Source: Myxococcales bacterium
GTDB taxonomy: Bacteria; Myxococcota_A; Polyangia; Polyangiales; Polyangiaceae
Direction of reading: 5' to 3'
DNA: 64,000 bases
NCBI GenBank assembly: GCA_016703425.1
Contig: JADJCA010000009.1
Coordinates: 186,001 to 250,000 of the forward strand
Part shown: positions 26,831-35,812 of the stretch, one piece after another
Position numbering within the stretch: the stretch's first letter is position 1
Layout: the number at the start of each line of letters is the position of its first letter
The notes under the pieces: model-generated
Told to the model about the DNA's origin: nothing
The model's input: the letters and a program-made list of their open reading frames with translations, nothing else
The model's database searches: none
Program-made: the position numbers and the translations under genes

Positions 26831-28033
26831 TCAAGGCATCGGGTTGGCTGCGAAGAAGTCCAGCAGCAACTCGCCCCACACGAACGACATCGGCGCGGCG
26901 CAGCTGAAGTAGAGCGCGTGGCCCGGCGATGGCCCGAGATCGGTACCCCCGGGGAAACAATGGCCCGCGATGGCGACCGGCAGCGGCAAAGCGGGCGGCG
27001 TGATGGCACCGTCGTGCTCGAGGGTCTCGTAGACCACCCCCTTCGCGGCGCTCGCGAAGCGACGATGCTTGTGCGTCGCGCTCTCGGAGACTGTGGACTC
27101 GACGTGGGGCCCTAGCCACGCGAGCGCCGCGTCGCGTTGCTGCCGACCTTTCGCGATGGGCACGAGGCCGTCTTTGGTGCCGTGCATGTGAAGGATCGAG
27201 AGGGGCCGCGCCGGGCTGCGCGACGCATCGAAAGGGCAGTCGAGGCGAAACGGGGGCATGTTGCTGTCGAGAGATTTGGCGTCGGCTGCGGCGATGGGTG
27301 CCGCCGACGCGATCTCGTCGGCGTGCGCGCACAAGAGCCGGAAGGTCATGGCGCCGCCCTGCGAAAAGCCGGTCACGTGAACACGGCGCCGATCGACGAC
27401 GAAGGCCTCACGGATGTCGCGAACGGCAGCCCAGACCTTGTCGTCGTCGGTGCTTGGATTCCACGAGGGCCCGAGGAGGCCCGTCGGCGCCGTTGGCTGG
27501 ACCACGATGACCTTGCGAGCTTCGGCGAGCGCGCGGAGGCCCGTGCTTCGATCCTCTTGGTTGCCGTCCATCGTGAGGCCGTGGACGTCGAGCACGAGAC
27601 CACAGCCGCCGACGCTGCACGCGGGCGGAACTTCGACCTCGACGGAAAGGCCACTGCACGTGAAGACGTGGTGGGCGGGCGTCGTCGTCGAGGCGCAGCC
27701 CACCGGGTGCGGCACGGGCGCGGCGTCGGCTCCGCCTCCGTCGCCCGGACCTGCGTCGCTGGCAGCGGCCGCGTCGAGCAGCGCGCCGCCATCGACCGCC
27801 AGGCCGGTTCGAGACGTCGCGCCATCGGCGGTGGCCTCGGCAGGCCCCGACTCGGCTGCACACGCGAGGGCGTGCGCGCAAACGGCCAAGACGAGCCACG
27901 GTGGGCTTGCCGAGTTCGCTGCGCTCGCCCTTCGCTTGGTTCCTCCGCTGACCACGTTCGCTGTGTAGCGCGATGCGAAAAGCGTCGCACGTCCGGCGCA
28001 CTGTCTCCTCAAGGCGACACGGAAGCGCTCCAT
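26831..28033 (-). CDS. PHB-depolymerase/LpqC-type alpha/beta-hydrolase lipoprotein
   Basis: The start is uncertain: ATG 28033 is used, but a GTG at 27955 would place the lipoprotein signal (WLVLAVCAHALAC) nearer the N-terminus. After an Ala/Asp/Gly linker the domain shows GLVLDVHGLTMDGNQ (oxyanion region), the nucleophile elbow GFSQGGAMTFRLLC, then HMHGTKDGLVPIAKG (acid-loop region) and a late His (LEHDGAIT). This matches secreted esterases of the PHB depolymerase/feruloyl-esterase group. The substrate is unknown. It is transcribed divergently from an SMP-30 family gene. Confidence 0.8.
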   Translation of the reverse strand: MERFRVALRRQCAGRATLFASRYTANVVSGGTKRRASAANSASPPWLVLAVCAHALACAAESGPAEATADGATSRTGLAVDGGALLDAAAASDAGPGDGGGADAAPVPHPVGCASTTTPAHHVFTCSGLSVEVEVPPACSVGGCGLVLDVHGLTMDGNQEDRSTGLRALAEARKVIVVQPTAPTGLLGPSWNPSTDDDKVWAAVRDIREAFVVDRRRVHVTGFSQGGAMTFRLLCAHADEIASAAPIAAADAKSLDSNMPPFRLDCPFDASRSPARPLSILHMHGTKDGLVPIAKGRQQRDAALAWLGPHVESTVSESATHKHRRFASAAKGVVYETLEHDGAITPPALPLPVAIAGHCFPGGTDLGPSPGHALYFSCAAPMSFVWGELLLDFFAANPMP

Positions 28034-28098
28034 CGCATTTCTTTGGGCGGTGGGACGAGCGCGTCGAAAAAGGACCGCTATGCTCACCGCAAATTCGG

Positions 28099-29169
28099 AT
28101 GCAAACGCCCTCTTCCCTGCCCCCCTCCCTGTCCCGTCTGGTGTTCCTCGCCCTCCTCCTCGGCGCGTGCAGCGGCGCCAGCAGCACGGAGCTCTTCGAG
28201 CGAGGCGCCGGCGGCGCGGCGCCTTCCGCGAGCCCGAGCGCGAGCCCGACCGACACGCCGTCGCCGGACATGACCGACGACGATGCCGCCGCGCAGACGC
28301 CCGACGGAGGCAAGAAGGACGCGACCTCGCCGACGCCGCCAGCGCAGCCGAAGAATCCGATGGCCGGCGCCGGCGCGGTGACCAAGGTCGCCGTGGGGTA
28401 CGGCTCGCTCGAGGGCCCCGTGTGGCGGTCCGCGTCGAGCAGCCTCTTCTTCTCAGACCTCGACGGCAACTCGATCGAGCGCTTTGCTCCGCCAGCGACC
28501 TTCTCGACCTATCGCTTTCCGAGCGGCGGCTCGAACGGTCTCGCGGTCGACGCGCAGGGGCAACTCGTCGTGTGCGAAGGAAAGAACCGGCGCGTGACGC
28601 GCACGCCCTCGAACGGCGGAGCTCCCGAGATCATCGCCGCCGAGTGGCAGGGCGCGAAGCTCAATGCGCCGAATGACGTCATCGTGCGAAGCGACGGCAC
28701 GGTGTACTTCACCGACCCCGACTACTCGGTCCAAGGAGCTCGCGAGCTCGAGTTCAACGGCGTCTATCGCGTTGGCCCCAACAAGGTCATGGCGCTCGTG
28801 GCCGACGACCTCGCGAAGCCCAACGGCATCGCGCTCTCGCCATCGGGCGCGACGCTCTACGTGACCGACGAGGCATCGGGATTCATCCGCGCCTACGACG
28901 TCGCAAGCGACGGGGCGACGTCCAACCCACGAAAGTTCGCCGAGGCGTCGCACCCCGACGGCATGGCCGTCGACGACACTGGCAACGTCTACGTCGCCGT
29001 CGAGACGGGCATCGCGATCTTTGCGCCCGATGGCAGCTCTTGGGGAACGCTGCCCGTGCCTCAGCAACCCGCCAACGTGGCCTTCGGCGGCAGCACTGGA
29101 AAGACGCTGTTCATCACCGCACTCGACACGCTTTATGCCGTTGACCTCGAGGTCGCCGGCCCGCCTTGA
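28099..29169 (+). CDS. SMP-30/gluconolactonase family lipoprotein
   Basis: 356 residues from ATG 28099 (MQTPSSLPPSLSRLVFLALL) with lipobox LLGAC; the frame upstream is not credible. A long Ser/Pro/Thr/Asp linker is followed by a six-bladed beta-propeller of SMP-30 type: LEGPVWRSASSSLFFSDLDG (metal Glu), NGLAVDAQGQLVVCEGKNRR, LNAPNDVIVRSDGTVYFTDP, KPNGIALSPSGATLYVTDEA and HPDGMAVDDTGNVYVA. The conserved Glu, Asn and Asp of the metal site are present, so lactonase activity on sugar lactones outside the cytoplasm is likely. Confidence 0.9.
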   Translation: MQTPSSLPPSLSRLVFLALLLGACSGASSTELFERGAGGAAPSASPSASPTDTPSPDMTDDDAAAQTPDGGKKDATSPTPPAQPKNPMAGAGAVTKVAVGYGSLEGPVWRSASSSLFFSDLDGNSIERFAPPATFSTYRFPSGGSNGLAVDAQGQLVVCEGKNRRVTRTPSNGGAPEIIAAEWQGAKLNAPNDVIVRSDGTVYFTDPDYSVQGARELEFNGVYRVGPNKVMALVADDLAKPNGIALSPSGATLYVTDEASGFIRAYDVASDGATSNPRKFAEASHPDGMAVDDTGNVYVAVETGIAIFAPDGSSWGTLPVPQQPANVAFGGSTGKTLFITALDTLYAVDLEVAGPP

Positions 29170-29208
29170 GCCGCGCCGAGGTGGTGTTGACGCCTGCCAC
29201 GGTACCGC

Positions 29209-29236
29209 TTGCAATCATGCGGTTGCCGGATAATAT
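29209..29236 (+). promoter_or_regulatory. Promoter of the tRNA-His gene
   Basis: TTGCAA (29209-29214), a 16-bp spacer and TAATAT (29231-29236); the tRNA 5' end lies 18 bp downstream. Confidence 0.45.
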
Positions 29237-29253
29237 GCCTCTCCCGGAAGTAC

Positions 29254-29330
29254 GGTGGCCGTAGCTCAGTCGGTAGAGCGCTGGATTGTGGATCCGGATG
29301 TCGCGGGTTCAAGCCCCGTCGGTCACCCCA
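29254..29330 (+). tRNA. tRNA-His (anticodon GTG)
   Basis: 77 nt including the extra 5' G (-1) opposite C73 that marks tRNA-His, and an encoded CCA. The acceptor stem is GTGGCCG paired with CGGTCAC (one G-T pair). D-arm GCTCagtcggtaGAGC, anticodon arm CTGGA-ttGTGga-TCCGG and T-arm GCGGG-ttcaagc-CCCGT all fold. Confidence 0.97.
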
Positions 29331-29339
29331 AGAAACCTA

Positions 29340-29367
29340 GAGCGCGGTTCACAGTGTGAACGCGCTC
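29340..29367 (+). terminator. Hairpin after tRNA-His
   Basis: gagcgc-g-gttcac pairs with gtgaac-gcgctc around an agt loop, with one bulged G. It starts 10 nt after the tRNA. There is no U-tract, so it may be a processing or weak termination structure. Confidence 0.45.
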
Positions 29368-29434
29368 AAGACCAGGGCCAGTCGCGAGGAGCGGGCCCGT
29401 GCCGGCTCGCCGAGAACGGGCCTGCCTGACCCCC

Positions 29435-29635
29435 ATGAAGCGGAAAGCCCGAAGGTCGACGGTCGTGGCGTGTCCTTTCTGTGGCGAAGAGGACGAGCTC
29501 TTCGTCGACCCTGGCGGCGGCGAGCACCAGAGCTACACGGAGGACTGCGCCGTGTGCTGCCGCCCTCGCGTCGTTCACGTGGAGCCAGGCGAAGCGCCCG
29601 GTGAGCCCCTCGTGTGGCTCGAGCGCGGCGAATAG
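29435..29635 (+). CDS. CPXCG-motif cysteine-rich protein
   Basis: 66 residues from ATG 29435 (MKRKARRSTVVACPFCGEED); a GTG at 29399 is an alternative. It has two zinc-ribbon-like Cys pairs, CPFC near the N-terminus and CAVCC after YTEDC, then RVVHVEPG. This matches the small CPXCG family, a bacterial protein of unknown function that probably binds zinc. Confidence 0.85.
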   Translation: MKRKARRSTVVACPFCGEEDELFVDPGGGEHQSYTEDCAVCCRPRVVHVEPGEAPGEPLVWLERGE

Positions 29636-29837
29636 GGCGACGTGCCCCGCCGCTAAGAGACAAGCGTCGACGCGAGGCGAACGGCCAAAACATCAAGGGT
29701 CGGGCTTGTGAGTAGACGGTCTCCCGCGCAAGTTACCGATGTCTGCGCAGGTAGGTTCGTTCCGAGCGGTCTGCGTCGCACGAGCTTTCTCGTGATCCTT
29801 TGACGGAGAAGACGCGATACTGCCCAGCGGGGGAACG

Positions 29838-30818
29838 ATGATTGTCGTGCAAATGAACAGCACGTTGGTAGCCGGGCGCTATCGATTGGCGCAGAAGCTC
29901 GGCGCTGGCGGCATGGGGACCGTCTGGCGTGCTCGGGACGAGTCACGCGGCATCGACGTGGCCCTCAAGTTCCTGCACGACCACCTTGGGGGACGCGACC
30001 AGATCCTCGCCCGCTTCGCCCGAGAGGCTGAGCTGGGCGCACGCCTCTTCAGTCGCAACACGGTGCGAGTCCTCGATCGGAGCATCAGCGAAGAAGGCTC
30101 TCCCTTTATTGTCTACGAGCTACTCGACGGTGAAGATCTGGCGACGCAGCTCAACCGCCTTGGGCGCTTGGCGCCAGCGACGGCCGGCGAGGTGGTGATT
30201 CAAGTTTGCCGTGCGCTCGAGCGGGCTCACGCCGTTGGCGTCGTCCACCGCGACATCAAGCCCGCCAACATCTTCATGTGCACCGAGGACAACCGCCTCC
30301 TCGTCAAGGTGCTCGACTTCGGGATCGCGAAGGTGCGCACCAAGGCGCAGAGCAACGAACGAGAGAGCCTGCCTCCGGGTTCGCTCACGGGCACGCTTGA
30401 GCACATGAGCCCGGAGCACGTGCTGGACGGAGCTCCGACGGACATTCGCGGCGATCTCTACGCCGTGGGCGTGGTCGGCTACCGATGCCTGACGGGCCGC
30501 GTGCCCTTCATCGCGGAGGCCTTGGGCCAGCTCGTCGTCTCGTTCTCGCGAGGACCGGCCCCGGCCCCTTCGACGCTCGTCAGCGACGTGCCGCCTGCCG
30601 TTGATGAGTTCTTTGCCCGAGCGATCCATCGCGTGCCGTCGGAGCGCTTTCAGAGCGCGAGCGAGATGGCCAAGTCAGCCATCGTCGCCTTTCGTTCGTC
30701 AGCCCGCGCGCTGCCGGTGGCGCCCATCGTCGACGCGACAGACCGAAGTCCGCCATCGACCCCGACGTTTGCTCAGCCGGCTCTCCCGAGCATCCTTGAT
30801 CCGCGCCGAGACGAGTAG
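29838..30818 (+). CDS. Serine/threonine protein kinase
   Basis: 326 residues; the start follows GGGGGAACG. This is a complete Hanks-type kinase: glycine loop LGAGGMGTVW, VALKFL (catalytic Lys44), catalytic loop HRDIKPANIF, DFGIAK, an activation segment ending GTLEHMSPE, and the DLYAVGVVGYRCLTGRVPF helix. The C-terminal 50 residues are Pro/Ser-rich with no TM, so it is cytosolic. Targets are unknown; FHA proteins such as the one at 3336-5516 would be natural readers of its phosphorylations. Confidence 0.95.
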   Translation: MIVVQMNSTLVAGRYRLAQKLGAGGMGTVWRARDESRGIDVALKFLHDHLGGRDQILARFAREAELGARLFSRNTVRVLDRSISEEGSPFIVYELLDGEDLATQLNRLGRLAPATAGEVVIQVCRALERAHAVGVVHRDIKPANIFMCTEDNRLLVKVLDFGIAKVRTKAQSNERESLPPGSLTGTLEHMSPEHVLDGAPTDIRGDLYAVGVVGYRCLTGRVPFIAEALGQLVVSFSRGPAPAPSTLVSDVPPAVDEFFARAIHRVPSERFQSASEMAKSAIVAFRSSARALPVAPIVDATDRSPPSTPTFAQPALPSILDPRRDE

Positions 30819-30836
30819 CCGGCGCGCACGTCGGCG

Positions 30837-32102
30837 CTACTCACGACGCATCCAGAGCACGTAGCCCTTGTCGCCCACCAGCGGTAGGTACGTGCGCGGA
30901 ACGTAGTGCTTCTCCACAAGCTCCGAGGTGGCGAGCCGTTGCTCCACGAGGTGCACGTACCGCACCTCGTTCCAAGGGTCGCCGGGGCGGCGCTCTGCGT
31001 AGAAGAGCAGCGCATCGGGTCGTCGATCGAGCAACAACGCTGCGTCGACGCGCTTCGACGTGTGACTCCCGGGGAGCGCCGCGATGGCCGGATCGGTCAG
31101 CCCCGCGAGGTCGACGAACGTTCCCTCGAAGACGCTCGACGGCCACCCTATGTCGACCGCGGCGACGCTGCCCAACCCTTCGAGCCAGGGACGAGCCCTT
31201 TCGGCGAGCGCGTGCCGATGCTCGCCGACGCGCCGCCCCACGGGCGCCGCGCCGAGCAGCAAGAAGACGCCGTACGCGAGCGCGAGACCGCCGCGCAGCG
31301 CCCGGGCCCACGCCGCAGCGAAGGGGCCACTGTCGCAAGCCACAAGAGCCAACCCCGGCGCGATCGGCACAAAGAGGCGCGCGTACGGCATCCAGTCACC
31401 GCCGACGAAAGCGACGGCAACGCAGTGGGCAACGGCCGCCGCGCCGAGGACGGCGGCTCGCCCTCCCGCGCGAGCCGCGGCGCGCGGCGCAAAAGCGACG
31501 ATGGGCGTGAGGGCCGCGGCAGAGGCCACGAGGTAAAGGAGCCCCTGCGCCAAATCGGCGGGCTTGGCCACCAGAGCGAGCGGCCCAGGCCTCCCGAAGA
31601 CGACCATGCGCGCCGCCACGACGAGAAGAAATGGCGCGCTCGCCAAGAGCGCGTTGACGACGGCCGAAGGGACCGCGCGGGCCACCGGCGCGATACGTCG
31701 CCGCGCAGCGAACTCCGCGCCGAGCGCGAACGAAGCCGCCCACACGACGAGCTCCGGTCGAAAGAGCGCGGCCATCCCGGCAAGCACCGCGGCCAGCCGG
31801 GGTCGATGCATCATGCATGCAGCACACGTGGCGAGGCCTGTGGCCAGCGGCGTCTCCATGCCGCTCGCCGCGTGCGCGGCCAGCGGCACGGCGATGACCA
31901 CAAGAAGCGCCGCCAGTACGCCGTCGGTGATGTCGCCCCCCACGTTGAAGCGGTAGCCGGCGCCCGACGCGAGGTGGCGCGCGTAACGCACCGAGATCCA
32001 CGCATCGTCAACGGTGAAGCCAAACATCGAGGCGGCGGCGACCGCGCCCAAGAGCGCGAGCCCCGCGGACCAAGCGAGCCGCGTCTTGTCACTGGGCGTC
32101 AT
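30837..32102 (-). CDS. Multi-pass membrane protein, GT-C glycosyltransferase-like, apparently shortened
   Basis: 421 residues from ATG 32102, with about eight hydrophobic helices. The first loop has the acidic GT-C signature FTVDDAWISVRYARHLASG followed by GYRFNVGGDITDG. Related proteins then have a long loop and helices before the SGMETPL motif. Here AASGMETPLATGL follows only about 20 residues later, suggesting loss of roughly 50 residues in frame. The C-terminal soluble domain (GLGSVAAVDIGWPSSVFEG, RVDAALLLDRRPDALLFYAE) is intact. A role in transferring sugars from lipid carriers is inferred. Confidence 0.75.
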   Translation of the reverse strand: MTPSDKTRLAWSAGLALLGAVAAASMFGFTVDDAWISVRYARHLASGAGYRFNVGGDITDGVLAALLVVIAVPLAAHAASGMETPLATGLATCAACMMHRPRLAAVLAGMAALFRPELVVWAASFALGAEFAARRRIAPVARAVPSAVVNALLASAPFLLVVAARMVVFGRPGPLALVAKPADLAQGLLYLVASAAALTPIVAFAPRAAARAGGRAAVLGAAAVAHCVAVAFVGGDWMPYARLFVPIAPGLALVACDSGPFAAAWARALRGGLALAYGVFLLLGAAPVGRRVGEHRHALAERARPWLEGLGSVAAVDIGWPSSVFEGTFVDLAGLTDPAIAALPGSHTSKRVDAALLLDRRPDALLFYAERRPGDPWNEVRYVHLVEQRLATSELVEKHYVPRTYLPLVGDKGYVLWMRRE

Positions 32103-32181
32103 GCCGCGATGAAGCGGAGCACATTCACGGTGACCCCGCGACGCCATTGAAGGGCGGGAGCGGTCGCCCGGCGCAATTGCG

Positions 32182-32613
32182 CTAGCGGGGCCTGCTGAGC
32201 CAGGCGGTGAGGGTGTCGCGCTCCTCTGGCGTCAGGCGCGCCTCAGGGTGGAGCGGCAAGTAGATCGGCAGCGGCATCTTCCCGTCTTTGAGGGAGGCCG
32301 CCGCCTTCTTGAGCTTGCGCGGCTGTTTCTCCGCAGCGACGCGGTCCCATTCCGAGAAGTTCAAGTGCTCTCGGCCCTCCTTGACGTCGTGCGACACGAG
32401 GAACGACGCCGGCGCGACGCGCGCATACCAAGGCCAAACGCTCTCGTTGGAGTGGCAGTCGTAGCAGGCGCGCTTTAGCAACGCCTTCACCGCCGGCGGA
32501 GCTTCGAGGTCCTGAGTCACGGGCGGATTGGTCCGCGATGCGGGCACCAGCTGCAGGACGAGGAGAGCCCCAAAGAGGGCGCCGAAGACCTTCACGAGCT
32601 TGCCCCTTCGCAT
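32182..32613 (-). CDS. Heme-binding domain protein
   Basis: 143 residues; AAGGAG precedes the ATG. A single N-terminal TM/signal anchor (KVFGALFGALLVLQLVPA) is followed by a periplasmic domain with the CxxCH motif CYDCHSNESVWPWYARVAPA, then HDVKEGREHLNFSEW and a final helix (EERDTLTAWLSRP). This matches the small cytochrome-c-like haem-binding domain family. An electron-transfer or sensing role is plausible. Confidence 0.9.
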   Translation of the reverse strand: MRRGKLVKVFGALFGALLVLQLVPASRTNPPVTQDLEAPPAVKALLKRACYDCHSNESVWPWYARVAPASFLVSHDVKEGREHLNFSEWDRVAAEKQPRKLKKAAASLKDGKMPLPIYLPLHPEARLTPEERDTLTAWLSRPR

Positions 32614-32653
32614 GTCTCCTTATGGCACGGCGCACGGGGAGAGGCGCGGCCAT

Positions 32654-32863
32654 TCAGAGGCGGCGCGCCAGTAGGTACGCGGCCGCTGCGCCGAGGACCG
32701 GCCCGACGGCCATCGCGAAGGCCACCTGCCCGATGGGCATGAGGCCGTGGCCCTCCGCCGTTCGGTTCGGCACCACGAGGAGCGCCGCGAAGTAGGCGAC
32801 CGGGATCGCCACAGCGGTGACGAGAACGAAGGCCAGTGCGAGGAGCCCCGAGCGCTTGTTCAT
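32654..32863 (-). CDS. Small two-helix membrane protein
   Basis: 69 residues with two hydrophobic helices, GLLALAFVLVTAVAIPVAYF and VAFAMAVGPVLGAAAAYLLA, and a short polar loop. The start codon has only a weak RBS. It is followed in the same direction by the haem-binding gene (40-bp gap), so the two may form an operon. Function unknown. Confidence 0.65.
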   Translation of the reverse strand: MNKRSGLLALAFVLVTAVAIPVAYFAALLVVPNRTAEGHGLMPIGQVAFAMAVGPVLGAAAAYLLARRL

Positions 32864-32925
32864 GGCGCCGAGTCTCGCACGTCGAAAACGTCGCGGCCAC
32901 GCGAGGCAGGGTCTACGCTGCCGCC

Positions 32926-33936
32926 GTGCGTCTCATCGACGAGCTCGTGGCGCGCCTCGGTGCGCGCGATCCGATGTTCACGTGCGGGTGGGGCGATCGC
33001 CAGGCCCTCGAGGCCATCGTAACCGGCGGCCTCTTCGTCGCGGACGACGCGGCCGCGCCCGCGGTGAAGAGAACCCCCGCCCAGTCACGGTTCGCGGGCG
33101 CCCGGGCCCTTGATCTCGCATTTCCGTCACCAGCCACCTCGCTTCCGCCAGAGGTGAGCACGGCGACCGTTCGGCACCTTGAGCCGCTTCGTCCGCGCGA
33201 AGAGAGAGCGGCCGTCGTGGTCCTCGCCGCGTCGCGCGAGGAGGGTTACGGACTTCGCGAGGCGATTTGGTCGAAGCTGGCCACCGATGAAGGCGTCGAC
33301 GTGTTCCTCCTTGAGAACGCGTATTACGGTTCACGCAGAGCGCGAGGGCAACGGTCAGCGTCGCTCCCAACGGTCGTCGATCAGTTGCGCATGAACCTCG
33401 CCACGCTCGCGGAGGTTGACGCGCTCCTGCGCCACTTCGCGAGGGAGCGCTTTTCGCGAACGGCCGTGACCGGCTTCAGCATGGGCGGTGCGATGGCGGC
33501 GCTCGCCGGCGCGCTCCTCCGACGCTCCTTCGCCGTCGTGCCCATGGCCGCGACGATTCGCCCCGCGACCATCTACACCGAGGGACTCCTCTCGAGAAGC
33601 GTTGCCTTCGAAGCACTCGACGTCGACGGTCGCGTCGTGGATGCACGGGGACGCCTCGCGGAGGTCCTCGACGTCGCTGACCTCTCGCGGCTAGCGGCGC
33701 CCGTGTGCCGCGCGGCGACCGTCGTCGTCGGGTGCACCGTTGACGGCTTCGTGGCGCGCGAAGGCACCGTCGCCCTCGCGGAGCACTGGGGAGCGGAGCT
33801 GCGCTGGGTGCGCGGCGGCCACGTCTCGGCTCTCTTCTCGGGGCGACGCGCGATGCGCCGAGCCGTGCTCGACGCCATCGAGCGTTTGCCCACACCCGTC
33901 GACCAAGCGCGGCACGTCAGGATGGCGAGCCCATGA
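32926..33936 (+). CDS. Alpha/beta hydrolase, ABHD18-like
   Basis: 336 residues from GTG 32926 (VRLIDELVARLGARDP); the frame further upstream overlaps the divergent membrane gene. Features are PREERAAVVVLAASREEG, VDVFLLENAYYGSRRARGQR and the nucleophile elbow GFSMGGAMAALAGALL; a late His (RGGHVSALF) completes a possible triad. The ENAYYG-RR pattern is typical of the ABHD18/DUF2048 family. Substrate unknown. The next gene overlaps its stop by 4 bp. Confidence 0.85.
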   Translation: MRLIDELVARLGARDPMFTCGWGDRQALEAIVTGGLFVADDAAAPAVKRTPAQSRFAGARALDLAFPSPATSLPPEVSTATVRHLEPLRPREERAAVVVLAASREEGYGLREAIWSKLATDEGVDVFLLENAYYGSRRARGQRSASLPTVVDQLRMNLATLAEVDALLRHFARERFSRTAVTGFSMGGAMAALAGALLRRSFAVVPMAATIRPATIYTEGLLSRSVAFEALDVDGRVVDARGRLAEVLDVADLSRLAAPVCRAATVVVGCTVDGFVAREGTVALAEHWGAELRWVRGGHVSALFSGRRAMRRAVLDAIERLPTPVDQARHVRMASP

Positions 33937-34607
33937 CACCGCCGGACAGCATCGGCCCGCGCTACACGTTTTTCAGCACGCGCCGCGCGTCAGGCCGACT
34001 CATGCTCGCCCTCGTGTGTGGCCTCTTGGCGGCGGCTCTGTGTCCGCGGCAGGTCGACTGGCACCTTCGCGGCGTGGTGGGCTGGGACGTGGCAGCCTTC
34101 GTGTTGCTCTCGATCGTGTGGCCGCGCATCGCTCGCGCCGACGCCGACACGACGCGCACCTTCGCGGGCGCCGAAGATCCGGGACGCACGATGGTCTTCT
34201 TGTTGGCTGTGATGGCGAGCCTCTTCAGCCTCTTTGCAGGCGTCGTGGTGCTTCGTCGAGCGCGCGCCTACGAGGGCGCCGAGTCGATCCTTTGGAGCAC
34301 CCTCGCGGTGGCGGCGGTCATCTTGTCGTGGACCCTCACGCACACGGCGTTCACGCTCCGCTACGCGCACCTGTTCTACGCCAAGGGTCGAGAAGGCGGC
34401 CTCGCCTTTCCCGGCACCGAGCGCCCCTCGGAGTTGGATTTTGCCTACTTCGCGTTCACCATCGGGATGTGCTTCCAGGTCTCTGACGTCGCCGTGACCC
34501 AACCGCTCTTGCGAAGAGCCGCCCTTATGCATGCGCTGCTGTCGTTCATCTACAACACGACGATCCTCGCGTTGGTGCTCAACCTCGTCTTCGGCTTCTT
34601 GACCTGA
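33933..34607 (+). CDS. DUF1345 membrane protein
   Basis: 224 residues with five to six TM helices (LMLALVCGLLAAALC, WDVAAFVLLSIVW, MVFLLAVMASLFSLFAGVVV, WTLTHTAFTLRYAHLFY, LMHALLSFIYNTTILALVLN). The THTAFTLRYA...FPGTERPSELDFAYFAF segment is characteristic of DUF1345. The ATG overlaps the hydrolase stop (ATGA). The 3' end overlaps the convergent pseudoprotease gene by 29 bp. Confidence 0.9.
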   Translation: MTPPDSIGPRYTFFSTRRASGRLMLALVCGLLAAALCPRQVDWHLRGVVGWDVAAFVLLSIVWPRIARADADTTRTFAGAEDPGRTMVFLLAVMASLFSLFAGVVVLRRARAYEGAESILWSTLAVAAVILSWTLTHTAFTLRYAHLFYAKGREGGLAFPGTERPSELDFAYFAFTIGMCFQVSDVAVTQPLLRRAALMHALLSFIYNTTILALVLNLVFGFLT

Positions 34608-35601
34608 GCAGAAGCGCGAGCAGGGCCGACCACGGGAGCCCGGGCCACGGGAGCCGGGGCCACGGCGTAGGAGCCGCGACGGAGCAGCCGGCATCGAGGC
34701 GCGCTGACACGCTCGTTGTCTTCTCTTGGGTGTCATCGTTGTTGTCATCGACCGACGCGGGCGGCGAAGGCGCCGCCGCGGGAGTGGCAGCGTCGGGAGC
34801 GCTCTCCGAAGGAGGCGACGGCGTAGCCATCAACGCGCCGCGCTGACCTTCGATGATGGAGCGAAGTTTCGCTTCGACCCCCGACAGCCGCACCGCCGTA
34901 GCCGTTCTCGTGCAATCACCGTTTTGGGACCAGTGGAGACCAGCAACGGTCTCTCTGCCTTCGTGCAACCAGAGCGCCGGCGCGCCTTCGTCGCGCAGGC
35001 AGGCGCCGCCGGCAGCGTAGTTGGTGACGATGGCTGACTCGGACAAGCTCTTGATGGTCCGAACGAGCGAGCGCCTGGTGCTGTTGCCATCGTCGGGCCC
35101 CAGCAGCGGCGAGCGCGTCGTCCCGTAGCCGACCTGCACGAACGCCGCGCCCGCCTTGAGTCGGTCATCGGCACGCGGAAGCAAGGGCGTGAACGGCGTG
35201 TCGGCCAACACGCCACGAACGGTTAGGACCGCGACCTCTCCCGTCGGCTCGCCGACGACGGTCACGAACTCCCGCTGCGCGACGTCGAAGTCGCGGCACG
35301 GCTCCTTGCGAGTGTCGTCGGCCATGCGAGCCACGGCGGCCGTTGCGCACGGTCCCGTCGTGATCACCCAGCCGATGCGCTTCGCGGGCTCCGTTGCCAC
35401 CAACGTGCCGGTGCAGATCGGAAGAGGGTCGGCGGCCGCCCGGAGCAACGCGACGACCGAGCCGTGCGTCGGATCGACAAGGCCACCGACGATGAGCTGG
35501 CGCCTTTCGCCAAACGACTCGGATGGTTTGCTCGCCGCGTCTCCGCAGGCGACGGCGACCGCAGCGAGGAGAGCGACCAGCAGGCCGCGCGCGTGGAGCA
35601 A
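34579..35601 (-). CDS. Trypsin-fold pseudoprotease lipoprotein with C-terminal anchor
   Basis: 340 residues from TTG 35601, placed 8 nt after GGAGG and giving a lipoprotein signal (GLLVALLAAVAVAC); the longer frame adds an unlikely leader. It has an S1-like beta fold starting IVGGLVDPTHGSVVALL, but the catalytic sites are lost: VITTGPCAT stands where TAAHC belongs, EVAVLTV replaces DIALL, and GGACLRDEGAPALW replaces GDSGGP. An acidic/Pro linker leads to a Cys (DAGCS), a hydrophobic stretch and RSRSRRRG, a MYXO-CTERM-like sorting tail. A binding or decoy role is more likely than proteolysis. Confidence 0.75.
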   Translation of the reverse strand: MLHARGLLVALLAAVAVACGDAASKPSESFGERRQLIVGGLVDPTHGSVVALLRAAADPLPICTGTLVATEPAKRIGWVITTGPCATAAVARMADDTRKEPCRDFDVAQREFVTVVGEPTGEVAVLTVRGVLADTPFTPLLPRADDRLKAGAAFVQVGYGTTRSPLLGPDDGNSTRRSLVRTIKSLSESAIVTNYAAGGACLRDEGAPALWLHEGRETVAGLHWSQNGDCTRTATAVRLSGVEAKLRSIIEGQRGALMATPSPPSESAPDAATPAAAPSPPASVDDNNDDTQEKTTSVSARLDAGCSVAAPTPWPRLPWPGLPWSALLALLLRSRSRRRG

Positions 35602-35812
35602 GGGGGGAACCTCCACCACGAAGAACGACCGATGGAGGGCGCTTCTTAAGCGTGCGAAGGGAGGACCGCGTTGGCGGGGCATCCCGGATCGCCAACGATC
35701 TCGGGTTGTCGCCGGGCGACGGGGGGAAGCCGCGCGGAGGCTCTACAAAGGGGCCCAATCGTAGGCTTTCCGGAGCTTTCGGCGATGGAACGACCCTTGC
35801 GGAGCGACCCGC

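Noticed and set aside
29199..29400. Integration site of a mobile element at tRNA-His
   Set aside because: No direct repeat of the tRNA 3' end and no integrase gene within the window.
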